64,000 nucleotides of DNA from Micropterus salmoides. Taxonomy: Eukaryota; Chordata; Actinopteri; Centrarchiformes; Centrarchidae. The notes beneath the pieces were generated by a model. That model did no database searches and was not told where the DNA came from. It saw only the letters and a program-made list of their open reading frames with translations. Shown here one piece after another: positions 36,595 to 47,539 of the stretch (position 1 is the first letter of the stretch; each line of letters starts with the position of its first letter). The translations under genes and the position numbers were made by a program. Location of the stretch: assembly GCF_014851395.1 (NCBI RefSeq), contig NW_024041484.1:4970183-5034182 (forward strand), given 5' to 3'.

Positions 36595-36900
36595 GAACTG
36601 CTTCCATAAAAGATGGAAGCTACCCATTTCTTTTTTCACATCCAAGAACAGGTGAAATATTTTCAACAATGGATATTTATATGTTGAAATGTCCTTGCGG
36701 CAAAGTGTATGTGGAGAGGACCACCCACCTCCTGAAACAGAGAGGTAGTGAACGTAAGAGTTTCGTAAGGCGAAAAGATCTTCATTATTCAGTTGCATGT
36801 CATTTATGTATATTCACATCCCATCTCTTCCCTCAGATTTCAGGGCATCAGGTATGTAAAGTTGTACAGGAGGAGGATATCTGGACTAAAGGTTAGGTCA
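36595..36900 (+). pseudogene. Penelope-like element: GIY-YIG endonuclease fragment
   Basis: A segment resembling SHPRTGEIFS (about 36638-36667) is followed in the open frame from 36669 by IYMLKCPCGKVYVERTTHLL, then SERKSFVRRKD. In Penelope-like retroelements the C-terminal endonuclease has the order HP-x-TG, then Y-LLKCPCG-YVGKT-R-LK-RI-EH. The two tyrosine positions and the CPCG block are kept here, but the glycine after YV is E and the EH motif reads ER. The frame is later broken, near the QGIE-type block (about 36835-36860). Only the endonuclease tail remains; no reverse transcriptase is visible nearby. Confidence 0.7.
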
Positions 36901-36944
36901 GAGAGAGATACATAAAATGTATATTGTATATAAGCCCTATTTAA

Positions 36945-37005
36945 TTGGCGGCCCACGTGCCACATCCGGCCCGAAGCAACCTCCACGTGGCCCAGCACAT
37001 AATCT
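36945..37005. repeat. Fragment of an hAT-type repeat
   Basis: GGCGGCCCACGTGCCACATC followed by CGGCCCGAAGC resembles the CGGCCCGCGGGCCACATCC core found in hAT-derived vertebrate repeats. Confidence 0.4.
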
Positions 37006-37129
37006 AATATATGTGACAACAAAAGTAAATTACATGTATAGTGTATGGAAGTAGCAAAGGGGTGAGCTGTATCGTTTCCTTCTCATCTTTGTTGAGACAT
37101 GTGCACATGTGCTGTACCAATCACCGCCA

Positions 37130-37375
37130 TTTAGTCAATTATGGTCCCATTTAGAGGAAAATAGACCATAAAGCAGAGTATGCTTCAGGGCGGGATTATC
37201 TATGATTGAAAAGACGTTATCATGGCGACCTGTCAATCAGGCTAGAGTCTCCCAGTTTACATTTAGTACATTTCCAGAGTACATTTAGTTTTAAGCTTGG
37301 TGTTTGCTAGACAAAACTGTCAGCACTGTTAAAATGAAAGTTAACGTGAATTACAGATTGACCTAGATAAGCAAG
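37130..37375 (-). repeat. Dispersed repeat family R1, copy d
   Basis: Complement matches 25380-25580: GCCTGATTGACA, GATAATCCCGCCCTGAAGCA and TCTAAATG appear in the same order. Shares TCCCATTTAG-GGAAAATA with copy a (6280-6300). Confidence 0.65.
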
Positions 37376-38395
37376 TAAAAAGCCTACACACCTGTTTAAT
37401 AAGCATTAACATGTAAAACGTGATATTTTAATTTTTTTTCTGTAAATCCAATTGCTGAAAAAAGTTTTAATGATACCCAACCCAGCTCATGAGTGCTGCA
37501 GTATATGCAGTTAAATATTTCCAAACCAGCATCTGCTGAGTCCTCTAGGAGAGGTCGAGATTTTCAGCAGGGAATACTCTTTACAGGAGCTAAATGAGAA
37601 GACACATGGCAGGAATACAGACGACAGGCTTAGACTCTGTTAATTTATTGGTCATCGTGTCAGCAGGCAGCTTGACAACGTGAGAGGAGCCAGGGAGAAT
37701 GTATTTAACAGAGAAGAGGAGCACCAGGTCCTTTGTGGATATCTTACATTTTCTAATAACTTCTTAACCTTCTGATTCAACGTTATTGTCCTGATTATCT
37801 GATTTATAGACCTGGTATTTATAGTTTGGCATGAAGAGGGGAAAAACACAGAATCCAGGGTTACATTTCTGATTTGGCACATATTTGGCACATATTACCA
37901 GCAACATTAGTCTGCACTACACTGATCTGTCAGAAATAGACTAAATGTTTCACAGGTAGATCTCATTCCATTTTTAAATGAGGATTGTGTCAAAACGGAG
38001 GCTTTGTTCACAGTGTATAATCAAAGTAATCATTAAATCTTTAAAGAAAAAAAGAGACTTTTTAGATTGCAGAATTAGCTAGTGTGTGCACACCAGCTAA
38101 TCAGCAAAGTTTAATGTTATAATCCTTGAGATTTTAATGTAATCAGACCGCATATTTGATTTTGTTTTTATGGTCAGCATTGTCATCATTTAGATTTACT
38201 CACTAAATCCCTTTCTACACAGCAGAAGGTAATTGTAGTGGCGGGGTTGGCCATTCCCTCCCTGGATTCAGAATGTCTACAAAAGCACAAGGGGTAGATA
38301 GGAAATAATGCGTGCATATCATTCAACACATTTGTAACTGCTATAGTTCAACAAGCTAAGACACATGTAACAGGGATCTGCGCCCAAATGTAGAC
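37376..38395. other. No gene recognised
   Basis: AT-rich sequence with no supported feature. Confidence 0.5.
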
Positions 38396-39138
38396 CAGTG
38401 CTTGAAGTGGGCCGGTATGCAGTACGGGCACCTCAACATTTTACTCTTTGGCGTACTGGGACATTTTCTGGTGTTCCTGGACTTCTCCCAAGCTGCCGGT
38501 ACTCTCATCTGCCCTCTCCATATCAGGTTCTCTGGGCGCGAAGTGACGCTCACCTGCTCCCGTTCTCTCCTGCCTGCTAAACTCTGTCAGCGAGAGAGAA
38601 GCTCGGGTGCCTTCCAAGCAGCCGTGTGCTGAATGTAGCTCGTCAGTGTCACTTGTCGTAAACCAACCAATCACAGTCTGGATGGGGCGGGACATTTAAA
38701 AATATTGACAGATAGGTGTCATTTACACTGGGGACGCTGGGGACAGGTCAGAATCGGAATGTCTCCAACATTTTTTGAAAGCTTTTGTTTAAAATGTTCT
38801 GAACATCAACAGCTTGCAACAAGAAATGTTAAATAACAAATGAAACACTGGACAATAAAAAAACATGCAATGCAATTGAAATATAGAAGAAACAAAAGTG
38901 CATTGTTTTGTATTTTAAATTGTCACCTGTCACCTTAATTCTGTTCTCCTTCATATAAATCCATATAATTCCACCATAAATTGGTGCAGAAAATGTCTCC
39001 GGAATGTAGGAAAGTAAGTATTTAATGCTCAAAGTCGAAAATGTTCTAATATTTACTAGTTTGACCTTATTAAGGTTGAGGATATGGGGGTGGTGGGAGA
39101 GGAGTACTGGCACCTATTTTTGTCCACTTCAAGCACTG
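38396..39138. mobile_element. hAT-like element, copy B, complete with 8-bp target duplication
   Basis: Ends are CAGTGCTTGAAGTGGGC (38396) and, on the complement of the right end, CAGTGCTTGAAGTGGAC (ending 39138). Flanks are ATGTAGAC (38388-38395) and ATGCAGAC (39139-39146), 7 of 8 identical. It shares its interior with copy A (15607-16345). No transposase; short frames only. A non-autonomous hAT deletion derivative is the simplest reading. Confidence 0.8.
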
Positions 39139-39149
39139 ATGCAGACACT

Positions 39150-39375
39150 TCAGGCAGAGCAGATACAGTTGGTGGCAACAGATAATCCAAAAACAAAGAG
39201 GACACAGACAGGGTTGACACACAGAGAGGGCAAGATAATTGGACACAGGTGCAACACATTAGGGCAGGTGCAAACAATTAACCAGAAGACAGGAAGTAAA
39301 AGTCACACGAGACACACCAGGAGGGATAACAAAACAAAACAAGAAATCACAAGACTCAAAACCCAAAACTACACC
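39150..39375. repeat. Purine-rich dispersed repeat
   Basis: ACAGATAATCCAAAAACAAA, then GATAATTGGACACAGGTGCA, CAATTAACCAGAAGACAGG and AACAAGAAATCACAAGACTC follow the order of a repeat common in fish, the complement of the T-rich repeat type seen at about 33910-34290. Confidence 0.4.
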
Positions 39376-39559
39376 AGTATCTTAATGTGAACATCCTATT
39401 GCTATGCTATTACATTAAAACTGTTCATCACGGCAGAACACAGGATGGCTTTTAGTGTGAGGCAACTACTGGAAACACAATTTAATTTGTCACCGCGGTT
39501 AGGGCTGACCACAATTGAGAATCATTGTCTTGATCGTGAAACCCAGAGAAATATGTTCT

Positions 39560-39850
39560 AGCCAGTAAGGACAGAGTGAAGAGCTCAGGGTAGAACCACT
39601 GCTCCTTACAAGGACAGCTTGTTGGTTGATCCCTCCAAAATGTCTGAGCATCTGATTAGGATGCTCCCTGATTGCCTCCCTGAGGAGGTTTTTGAGCACG
39701 TCCAGGAAACCCCGGGGCTGGCCCAGAATATGCCAGAAGGATTATATATCCCATCTGGCCTGGGAACACCTAAGGATCCCCTATGAGGTGGTGCAGGTTG
39801 TTGCCACAGAAGGGTGTGCTGCCACCATGATCTTGATCCAAAAAGGTGGC
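39560..39850 (+). pseudogene. LINE ORF2 C-terminal fragment
   Basis: From 39692 the frame reads SRKPRGWPRICQKDYISHLA, then WEHLRIPYEVVQVVATEGC. This matches the closing segment found at the end of a common fish LINE reading frame (order RPRG-RPRT, W-x-DYISHLAWE-LGIP). Upstream, GCATCTGATTAGGATGCTCC and CTGCCTCCCTGAGGAGGTTT-like sequence (39646-39690) belongs to the same LINE but in another frame. No reverse-transcriptase core and no terminal GATG repeat are present. It shares a 26-base exact match, in inverse orientation, with 46495-46520. Confidence 0.65.
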
Positions 39851-41299
39851 AGAAAATTGGTGGATGGGAGTTTCGCATGTGCAAAAAAGAAGAAGATACA
39901 CAGTAAAAGACGAAAAAGCTGTAAGTATTTGAACAGAATTGTGTTAAATAAATTATACCTGTATGCCTGAAGAAGATACTACGGTCTACTTGACCCACGA
40001 TTATAAATGTTAAGTGAGATTCATATTTAAAGAAAGTCAGGAAAAAACATATGGTCAATACTGTAGCTCAGCAAAAAAATAAAAATTTTAATAAAATTAA
40101 ATCCTTAAATATGTTATTCTATAAAACTAACTTGTAAAAATGGAACTTATATAACTTTGGTGTGTGCACATAGAGTGTGATCTGTTTACAGACGACTAAC
40201 AACCAGCTCGTCTTCTGCTCTTAACAGATTATAATACACTGTGTCAGGAGATAAGCTCTGCTGTCTATAAAAAGCGTGATTCTGCCGCATTGTCGAAGTC
40301 TATGGCACATCAGACAGACACACACTGGACAGCAGGGACTGTGTGAGGCTGGAAGGATCTAACCCAGATGGTCCATTTCTTTGTGAACTGGCACTGAGTA
40401 TCCTAATTATTATTCGTGTGAAGAGAGGCTCCTCTTTGAGTCCGATAGCATTGGATGACATGGCCTGAGGCAAGGCCAAGACTGACTCCGAAAACACTGC
40501 AAAACAACAGCACTATTTACCATGCTGGCCCTTGACACAAACGCACACAAAGGCACACACTTACACACACGTTCTCCGGCCTGATAATTAAGAATAATTT
40601 AACAAGCTAGAACATCAGTGACGGTGACTTGAATCTACATTCTAAAATATACTTAACACACAGAAGGACAAATCCACAGAAATTCACACAAACACACTTT
40701 AACTGCTGCACATAAGTACACCTAACGCACACACAAAAACACGCAGTCACATGCTGGGACTGAAATAGCAGCAGTTAATTATATCAGTGAATGAAACTTT
40801 TATAGTCCACTGTCTTTTTATGGTGCTGACTGCGCTGCTCTTTAGTGCTTTTGTTCACTTACACTACACAAAACACAGTTTAGCCTACAATGAACACAGT
40901 GTGTGAGCTGTGGTGCACACACACTGTACAGTGTGTAATTATGTACTGAAGTCTTTCTAATTTTCAAGCAGAATAAAAAAAAACATATTGTCAGAAACTA
41001 CACTAATCGTTTCTTCATGTGTTCAATTTATTCTAGTTACACATTAATGTGTCTAGTAATAGTATTTTTCCACACATTCTGAATGAACTTATTTTTTTAA
41101 ATGATCTCCTCAGTGCTCCACAACATAGAAATATGGGACTCACCTGGACAATGTAAATAATACAAGAGGTTTATGTTATGACCATCAGTTTTAAGTATTT
41201 AATGGCCTACATTGGTCTCTTAATTTGTTAATGCTACAATCTCATCAATAACGGCAGCACCATTCATGCAGGAGGAGTTCAACATTTGAAACTTTAGTG
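39851..41299. other. No gene recognised; CA-rich patches
   Basis: Imperfect CACACA patches at about 40540-40575 and 40680-40750. The minus-strand frame 39606-40058 overlaps the LINE fragment antisense and is a shadow. Confidence 0.55.
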
Positions 41300-41745
41300 T
41301 AGCATGTCAAACCATTTTTATGTCCTGTCCCATCCAGGCTGTGAATGGTCAGTTGACGAAAAATTACACTGACGAGCACATTGATTTTATGAAACGTTTC
41401 AACCTGTTTCAACAAAAGGCACCTGATATAGCTTATAGCCCGCTAGCCAAACCTACAACCTCCTTATCTGTCTCACCGCTCCAGCACCTCTGTCTTTGTT
41501 TTTGTAAAGAAAAGATGCTCCGGTGGCTAACTTTAGCTAGCTTTTTTGACACCAGCTTTGCGTCGCCTCCTGCCCGCTACTCAGCGCGGGGTGTTTTAAA
41601 CGATTAGCGGCATGGCGGGCGGGGAGTGAGGGATTATGGCAGGTTGTAGTTATGCGCACATTGTGCTCCTAAATCATTTTCCTGGTTCGCATGTGCCGAT
41701 TTTTAGGGGCATATGCAAGCAAAATCGTCGCGTTGTAGAGCCCTG
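41300..41745 (-). mobile_element. hAT-like element fragment
   Basis: The complement of the right end reads CAGGGCTCTACAACGCGACG (from 41745 downward), a typical hAT-type terminus. Near the left, the complement of 41318-41378 matches the middle of hAT copies A and B (CTCGTCAGTGTNA..., CACAGNCTGGATGGG). The left terminus was not found. Confidence 0.5.
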
Positions 41746-42151
41746 AATTTACGTGACCCCCAAGACATACAGTAATGTAAAATAACGGCGCAGGACAAAC
41801 ACTACAGTGGAAGAGCCATTTACTAATGTTACTTACAGCGGTCTAATTGTTATCAAGTGTAGCAACAATTTCATTTATAATATTCAGTCCAGCTCACTAA
41901 CCAGAGTCAGAAGGTAATTATCTTAGCATAAAGACTGGAAGCAGGGGGAAACCATACCAACACCTCTAAAGCTTACTAGTTAACATAATAACGTTAGTTT
42001 GCAACATTATGTAAAATGGTGTAATTGACTGCTGTTGTAAATAAGTAGAGCTGTTCACGTGCATTTATAATGATTACTTCAAAAACTAGTCCACAACTTT
42101 GCTAACACAGCCAAACATCAAGAAAGTGCAACAACACAAGACATAGCACTA

Positions 42152-42300
42152 TTACTTACTAGTCCAAGAGAGAATGCCAGCTCAGTATCTGTCTTGCAGC
42201 CTTTTATTTCACAAAGCTCTCGTCAGTGTCCAGGAGCCTCTTGCTTGGTGACTCTCCGTCAATGTCCTCTTCAGTCTCTCTCTGGTTATGTTGCCAGCCC
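42152..42300 (-). pseudogene. Transposon-type domain, distal part, copy ii
   Basis: On the minus strand one frame gives RELCEIKGCKTDTELAFSLG (about 42225-42165) and stops at ...GGACTA|GTAAGTAAT, a consensus splice donor (GT complement near 42159). The K-G-x-K-T-D-x-E-L-A motif is the one found at 7722-7775. Upstream, GAGAGACTGAAGAGGACATT adds an acidic linker. A frame change separates it from the domain start at 42469-42657. It is a dead exon of a repeated element. Confidence 0.5.
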
Positions 42301-42433
42301 ACCAGCTGTGCTTTTATGAAGTGAAAAACTAACATAATGTTGCTCGGTCACTTTCCACTAGCTATAAATCTAGAGTCGATATTAGCAAACTTACTAGATA
42401 ACAGAGTCGGACATTGTTAACGTTACTGTAATT

Positions 42434-42731
42434 GCTCTTGCGTCGGTTGGCTAGCTTTGTTGGCTAGCTTACCACCCAATCTCTTGCTCTGTCACTCGCT
42501 TTTTCTCATCCTTGCTTCCTCCGACAGCGTCCTCCTCGGTTTCTTTGCCTCTGCCATTAGCTAACGTTATGTCCATAGAGGCGGCTGAGTCCGGTGACGT
42601 TGCGTGGCTATCTGGCTCTGGCTCGACAGCAGCGCCACTCTTCATCAGCAGCAGCATAATGTAGCTTGAAACTTGGGGGGCGAGCTAGCCAACAAAGCTA
42701 GAAAGCAACCAACGCAAGAGCACTGACAGTA
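42434..42731. repeat. Inverted repeat pair flanking a candidate exon
   Basis: 42434-42470 (GCTCTTGCGTCGGTTGGCTA, then GCTTTGTTGGCTAGCT) is the imperfect reverse complement of 42683-42731. The arms enclose the minus-strand frame 42469-42657. They may be the ends of a small element or part of one hairpin. Confidence 0.7.
42469..42657 (-). pseudogene. Candidate element-encoded first exon, copy ii N-terminal part
   Basis: The minus strand opens an acidic frame starting MLLLMKSGAAVEPEPDSHA (ATG at 42657). A second frame from an ATG at 42557 reads MAEAKKPRRTLSEEARMRK and then stops, matching the MAEAK starts at 7637 and 43110. A GTAAGC donor-like site follows the frame (complement near 42475). The coincidence of repeated MAEAK starts suggests the second frame is the ancestral coding frame. 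Function is unknown to me; it is likely transposon-derived. Confidence 0.45.
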
Positions 42732-42914
42732 CTGTTGTCAGAGTGTGTTCTCTAGTAAGTCTGCCATCATCAACAGATCATCCAGATTTAGCTAATGGCT
42801 AAACCTCAGTCTGTGAAACCTCTGGCTGATTTTGCTTGAGTCGACAACATTGCTACCACAGAAAAATAAATAGCACAGCAACAACACAAGACACAGCAAG
42901 CCAGCTAATAAGTT

Positions 42915-43110
42915 ATTACTTACTAGTCCAACAGAAAGAAAGTTAGCTCGGCATGTGTCTTGCATAGTTTTCAGCTCTTTTAGCTCATGTCAACAAGTAA
43001 AAGTCAGCACGATATTTACTCTTGTCCTGTGTCTTGCTTGTCACCCTCTCTTTTTCTCTTCCTCACTTCCTCTGACAACTTCTTCTTTGGTCTTTCGCAG
43101 CCTCTGCCAT
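42915..43110 (-). pseudogene. Transposon-type domain, copy iii
   Basis: From an ATG at 43110 (minus), MAEAAK leads after a one-base shift into PKKKLSEEVRKRKREGDK, then RTRVNIV, a stop, ELKELKTMQDTC and SVGL, ending at GGACTA|GTAAGTAAT (complement of about 42915-42928). This is the most complete version of the domain: basic leader, RTRVNI block, E-LKELK block. The same donor and the ACAACACAAGACA sequence beyond it are shared with copy ii, so flanking intron-like sequence was duplicated too. Confidence 0.5.
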
Positions 43111-44934
43111 GATATCCATACTGACAATACCAAGCTAGCTTCTTCCAAAGAACCTCCATTGTACATTATGTACTTTTTGCTTATTCTTAACGCTTGCTTG
43201 CTAAAGAGTCACGTTGGAGCCATGAAGCATTACTGTGTTGTTGTGATAGATTTCCTGCCCGTGATTCCAATGTTACATAGCGCAGTAGCTGGCACTGCGA
43301 GCTCGGAGTGGCAATGACAGAGATGCCATTCAACCTATTACAAGTCAGTCTAGCATCAAAATGATTTTGAAGCTTTTATTTTAAGATAAAATTACTACAT
43401 AATGTTGCTTTAATCTGTCAGACTAGTTTTGGGCAGACTCAAGCTTTTCTGTGGCCCAACAGGTAAATTAGGTCTGGATATTAGCATGATATTTCCAGCT
43501 CCAGTGATCCAGTCTAACTGATGGCAACAATGTGAAAAAAAGGAGCAGATAATAACATGAACACTGGTAGGATAAATTGTAGGCTGTTGCCACTTTCTAC
43601 GTGTTTACATTTAGATAAACTTTTCCAAGGTTTATTTTGGTTCCTCGAGGATCCTTCTTCTCAGTGAGAAAAGAGACAGATTAAGTAGTAAAGCTGAGCT
43701 GCTGGATGGAGCGTGTTCTTTTTTTTGAGTCAATTGTTGAGTAAATGGAACATTCTTCTATTGCTGGAGTCGAAGCTTAGTGCACCAAACTAGACAGCAA
43801 TATTGCTAGTGTGTAGTAGAAGCCTTCAGTACCTGTGTGACCGGAGAGGCACCAGAGAAACTTCTACTATAGTCTAAAGTCTAGTCTAAAATTACTGTAG
43901 CACAAGCACAAACAGATAGTGCAGACAGACAGACAGACAGACAGACAGAGAGAGAGAGAAGTCAAGGACATCGCAAAAGGTGGCATTAAAAAAGGGCACA
44001 GTTATCCATCCAATTAAATTTACAACCTGCATTAAGCACATTTGGCAGTCTGGGTTGCAGAAATTGAAAAATGGGGGACGTGTGTCCTCAGGCATGCCCC
44101 TCCAACACACACACACACTATACTCTTCAATCAAAGGACCGGCACAGCTCTAAGCACCATTTCAAGGGACGCCATTATGCAAGGAAAATGTCATTAGCCA
44201 TTTCACAATTTCACGCGTCAGTGCCGCTAACATGTCTCTGGAAGACAGCAGGGCACGGGCGAAAGGTAAAGACCTCGAATTCTGAAAACACACCCGTGAC
44301 TGAGATGGAGGAAAGTGAATTCTGTGCAGCAGACGGCCCCCTCCCCTCCACTGGTACTGTGTATTACTCTGCCTGGTACCACCAACTGCCTGAGATTTTT
44401 GTTAACCTAATGACATTTATTATTTTGAAACCTATTAAAAAAAAGACTAACACAGCTTCTGTACTGTTGGAGTGTGGAACAATAGCCTTGAATCAAGCTT
44501 AAGTGTTTGAACTTGTCCCTATACCGCTCATCTTTCCATGAGGAGTTCAGCCTGTTACACTGACTCTGTATCTTTAGGAAATATTCCTGAGGGATTAAAG
44601 TGTTCCTTTCACTTTAAATATCATAATGGCAAAAAGCACACAAGCTATGACAACACATTGGCTTCAGAGAAAGCACCTTAACTGTGGGCAGCTTTATAAA
44701 CACATAATCATAAATTGAATCTTATTTTTGAAGGTTTGGCCATTATTGTTATTATAGCTATTGGTTATAATAGAATTTTATTTATCAAGTGCTGAGAGCT
44801 GGGAAGCACAAAATATGAGCAGTGGGGAGATCAGACAGGTTGTACCACCTTATTTGGAGGTGTAAAATTAAGGTGGATAGTAAAATTATTAACTAAACAG
44901 CCAGTTATAAACATTCATCATAGTTCAGAGACCA
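43111..44934. other. No gene recognised; contains a GACA microsatellite
   Basis: The plus frame 44071-44502 (143 codons) has no domain or splice context. A (GACA)n/(GA)n tract lies at 43922-43959. Confidence 0.5.
43922..43959. repeat. (GACA)n(GA)n microsatellite
   Basis: About seven CAGA/GACA units followed by GA units. Confidence 0.95.
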
Positions 44935-45960
44935 ACTTCCTGGTTCAACTCAGAAACATTTTAGAGGAGATATGCCACTCAATCATATCCTCAATACAAC
45001 TCTATGGGGAAAGCCCGTAACGGCAAAGATGGCGGTTATCCTGCCCCTCCCACTAGAGAGCCATCATATTTCAGCCAATAGTGTGGTTCCACTAACGTCA
45101 AGGGTCTGTTGAGAAAACATTTTTAAACCTTATTTTGGGGCAAAGTCATCAAAGTTTTACATGTTTTTATTAGACTTCACTGCTGATTCTAATCATGTAG
45201 TTTTTATGGCCCAGTGACCAGTAAAAGTGCAGTTCTGGCTCTCTCCCCATTCATTCAGACAGGAGCCTGGGGCGAGTTCAATCTCAAAACGTTTTGCACC
45301 GGTTTGCAACGTTTTCTGACTGAATGACATGTTTCTTTGCAACGTTGCGCAACGTTCTGCAATCAGCCGCCACAAGTTTGTAAACACAACAGCGTTAGAA
45401 AGGCAACAAAATGCAATGCGCTTGCGTACACAGCAGGTTGTTCAAGGAACTATCGTTTCCGTTGAAAAAAACGTTTTGCTATGTTTTGTCGGTGCTGAAT
45501 TCGCCCCTGGTCTTGTTAGTCTGAAATAGCTGCCCGGAGGCGTTGCCAAGATGGCGGCCGAGTGGCATGACTTGCCTATAAGGACTTTGTTCAACTTTGA
45601 CCTTCTGTTCTTGCCATAGTTCTGAGACAGGTTTTCAGCTGGGCTCACTTTCAGCTCAGCCTACAAATAAAGTTGTTTAAATCTTTTTTGACTTTTTTTA
45701 TTTTTTCCTCAATCACGAAAAAGTAAATTTAGATTGAAATTTAAAATGAACTGGCATGTTAACGACACGGTTCTGGCCCCTTAGGACTTTTTTTGTACGC
45801 CTGTATCAACATTTGAAAGCTGTTGAAGTGAAATTTCCTTTTCAATTTTATGTATTTGAAAGGGTCAGTGCACGTTAATGAACATCAGTGACGTAAATAT
45901 GCCAGATTTAGCCAGAAGGCTATTTTTCATCTGTAGGACCCAGTTAGTCCCAAGTTATTC
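44935..45960. repeat. Cluster of dispersed fish repeats
   Basis: CTATGGGGAAAGCCCGTAAC, GGCAAAGATGGCGG and CCAGTGACCAGTAAAAGTGC, then AAACGTTTTGCACCGGTTTG, and TTTGCAACGTTGCGCAACGT (45338-45357) belong to repeats I recognise as common. Several AACGTT words are partly palindromic. Boundaries are uncertain and no transposase is present. Confidence 0.4.
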
Positions 45961-47110
45961 AATCAATTTAAAACAGACACCATAATAAAACAATAAAAGA
46001 AATATTAGACCAAACCACAATATATATATATATATATATTTATATAAAATAAAATGTGTTTGTTCCTCTTAACATGTTCATAAATTGGCAGGTTTGTAGT
46101 CTTCAGTACTTTCAGTTGTCTAACAGTGATTTGAATAGGCACTCATTTAAATTAGCACCAATTGCTTGACTCTTTCAACACATGCCAGTTATGACTTATA
46201 TTTAAAGCTGATTGTCTTGGTATTATTTGTTACTTAGGTCCACGTGGTGTCTTCATTATTTTGTCTATATACCAGTATGTAGATGAACATACTTTAGTAA
46301 CCCGGTCCATGACCTCTTGTATGCTGTTTATACATTTCAAATACTACAAAGTAGAAGGAATAAAATCTGCATTGCAAATGAGTGTCTAACCGTGGGCAGG
46401 GGAGATGGATGACTCTCCCTCCACAGAGAGTCAGGCTCTGCCAGAGTTTGCGGATCAAAAGAGGTTATAATTAAGCCACATCCTCAGAGACGTCTTGGAG
46501 GGATCAACCAACAAGCTGTCAGCGCTGTCAGTCTTTTGGAGGAGAACACAGTACCATAATTGAGCGGAGCTGAATGGCTACAGTGGGGACACTTTTGATA
46601 AGCAGCAACAAATTAAATGTTATGCACAAAAGATTTGTAGGGAGGGAACATGGTGAAATTAGCAGCCTCAGGTTTTTCAAGGAGCTCCTACATTTCCTAT
46701 AAACATTTGATAAATCTGCATAATCAAAGATGTATGTATGTTGACTGTTCATTTGCAAATGTCAATACTAACATGATAGTTATTTTTACTTTTGTACAAT
46801 CTAAATCTGTAGTTTTCCTAGCTCAGAGATCAATTCATCATAAATACAGTAGTAAACCTGCAAGGTGAGGTCATGAGAGGCGGAGACAGCCAAAGGCATC
46901 CGTACTGCTGACTTCAGCTGAACTTCAGAGGGACTACATCGTCTGTTCAACAGCCAAAGGCTAGCCATTGTGCATGCATTGACGTCTGTAGCTACCAGTC
47001 GGGGGCTCTATCTTAAACTTGACTTTTATCCAGTTTTAATCCACGCTTTTCCGTTACATGTTTTAGATTCTTTTCATCAAAATTAATTTTTATGTGGGTT
47101 AAGTATTTTA
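45961..47110. other. No gene recognised; AT microsatellite
   Basis: A (TA)n tract at 46019-46047. 46495-46520 is an exact inverse copy of 39613-39638. Otherwise single-copy sequence. Confidence 0.5.
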
Positions 47111-47116
47111 GTCAAC

Positions 47117-47317
47117 ATGGATCTTAAGCCAGACGACTGTACAAGCTGCTATGACGCTACTGATCATAGCTGCATCGCTGATCATAATTGCATCGCTCCG
47201 GTGGCTAAGCCAGCCAAAACAACTATGCCACATGAGGACTGTATACTACTTCAGAAAGCAAATAAAAAGATTGATGACCTTAAGGAAGACATCCGAGAGC
47301 TTTCCTGTAGAAAGTAA
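47117..47317 (+). CDS. Candidate terminal exon with coiled-coil tail, possibly transposon-derived
   Basis: The frame starts MDLKPDDCTSCYDATDHSC and ends with the charged helical run KANKKIDDLKEDIRELSCRK before TAA at 47315-47317. A pyrimidine-rich stretch and TTTTAG lie just upstream (about 47105-47112), as in a splice acceptor, so the ATG could be internal to an exon. DHSCIA-DHNCIA comes from an 18-base tandem duplication (about 47160-47195). The layout, a cysteine/histidine linker followed by a short C-terminal coiled coil, is like the region after the THAP finger in transposon-derived proteins, but no THAP finger is present. The function is not established, and chance remains possible. Confidence 0.3.
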   Translation: MDLKPDDCTSCYDATDHSCIADHNCIAPVAKPAKTTMPHEDCILLQKANKKIDDLKEDIRELSCRK

Positions 47318-47539
47318 TGAAGAAGCACCTAACTGTTGAATTTAATCCATGCAGAAATTAAATGTAAACATAACAATATGATGATAGAAAGAAACTGAAC
47401 TGAAGCAAGCCAACCTTCCTCCAAAATATGACAATAAAAGTTGCAATCTGATTTTGACATCCATGTTTCAGAACCCCTTTTTATTATGAATTACCTTGTG
47501 TTTCACCCAGAAAGACATCCAACAGCTCTGTTCACATTG

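Noticed and set aside
39606..40058. 150-codon minus-strand frame
   Set aside because: It overlaps the plus-strand LINE C-terminal fragment antisense; the LINE match is the real signal.
44071..44502. 143-codon open frame, plus strand
   Set aside because: Begins beside a CA tract and shows no domain; no acceptor or donor at sensible positions.
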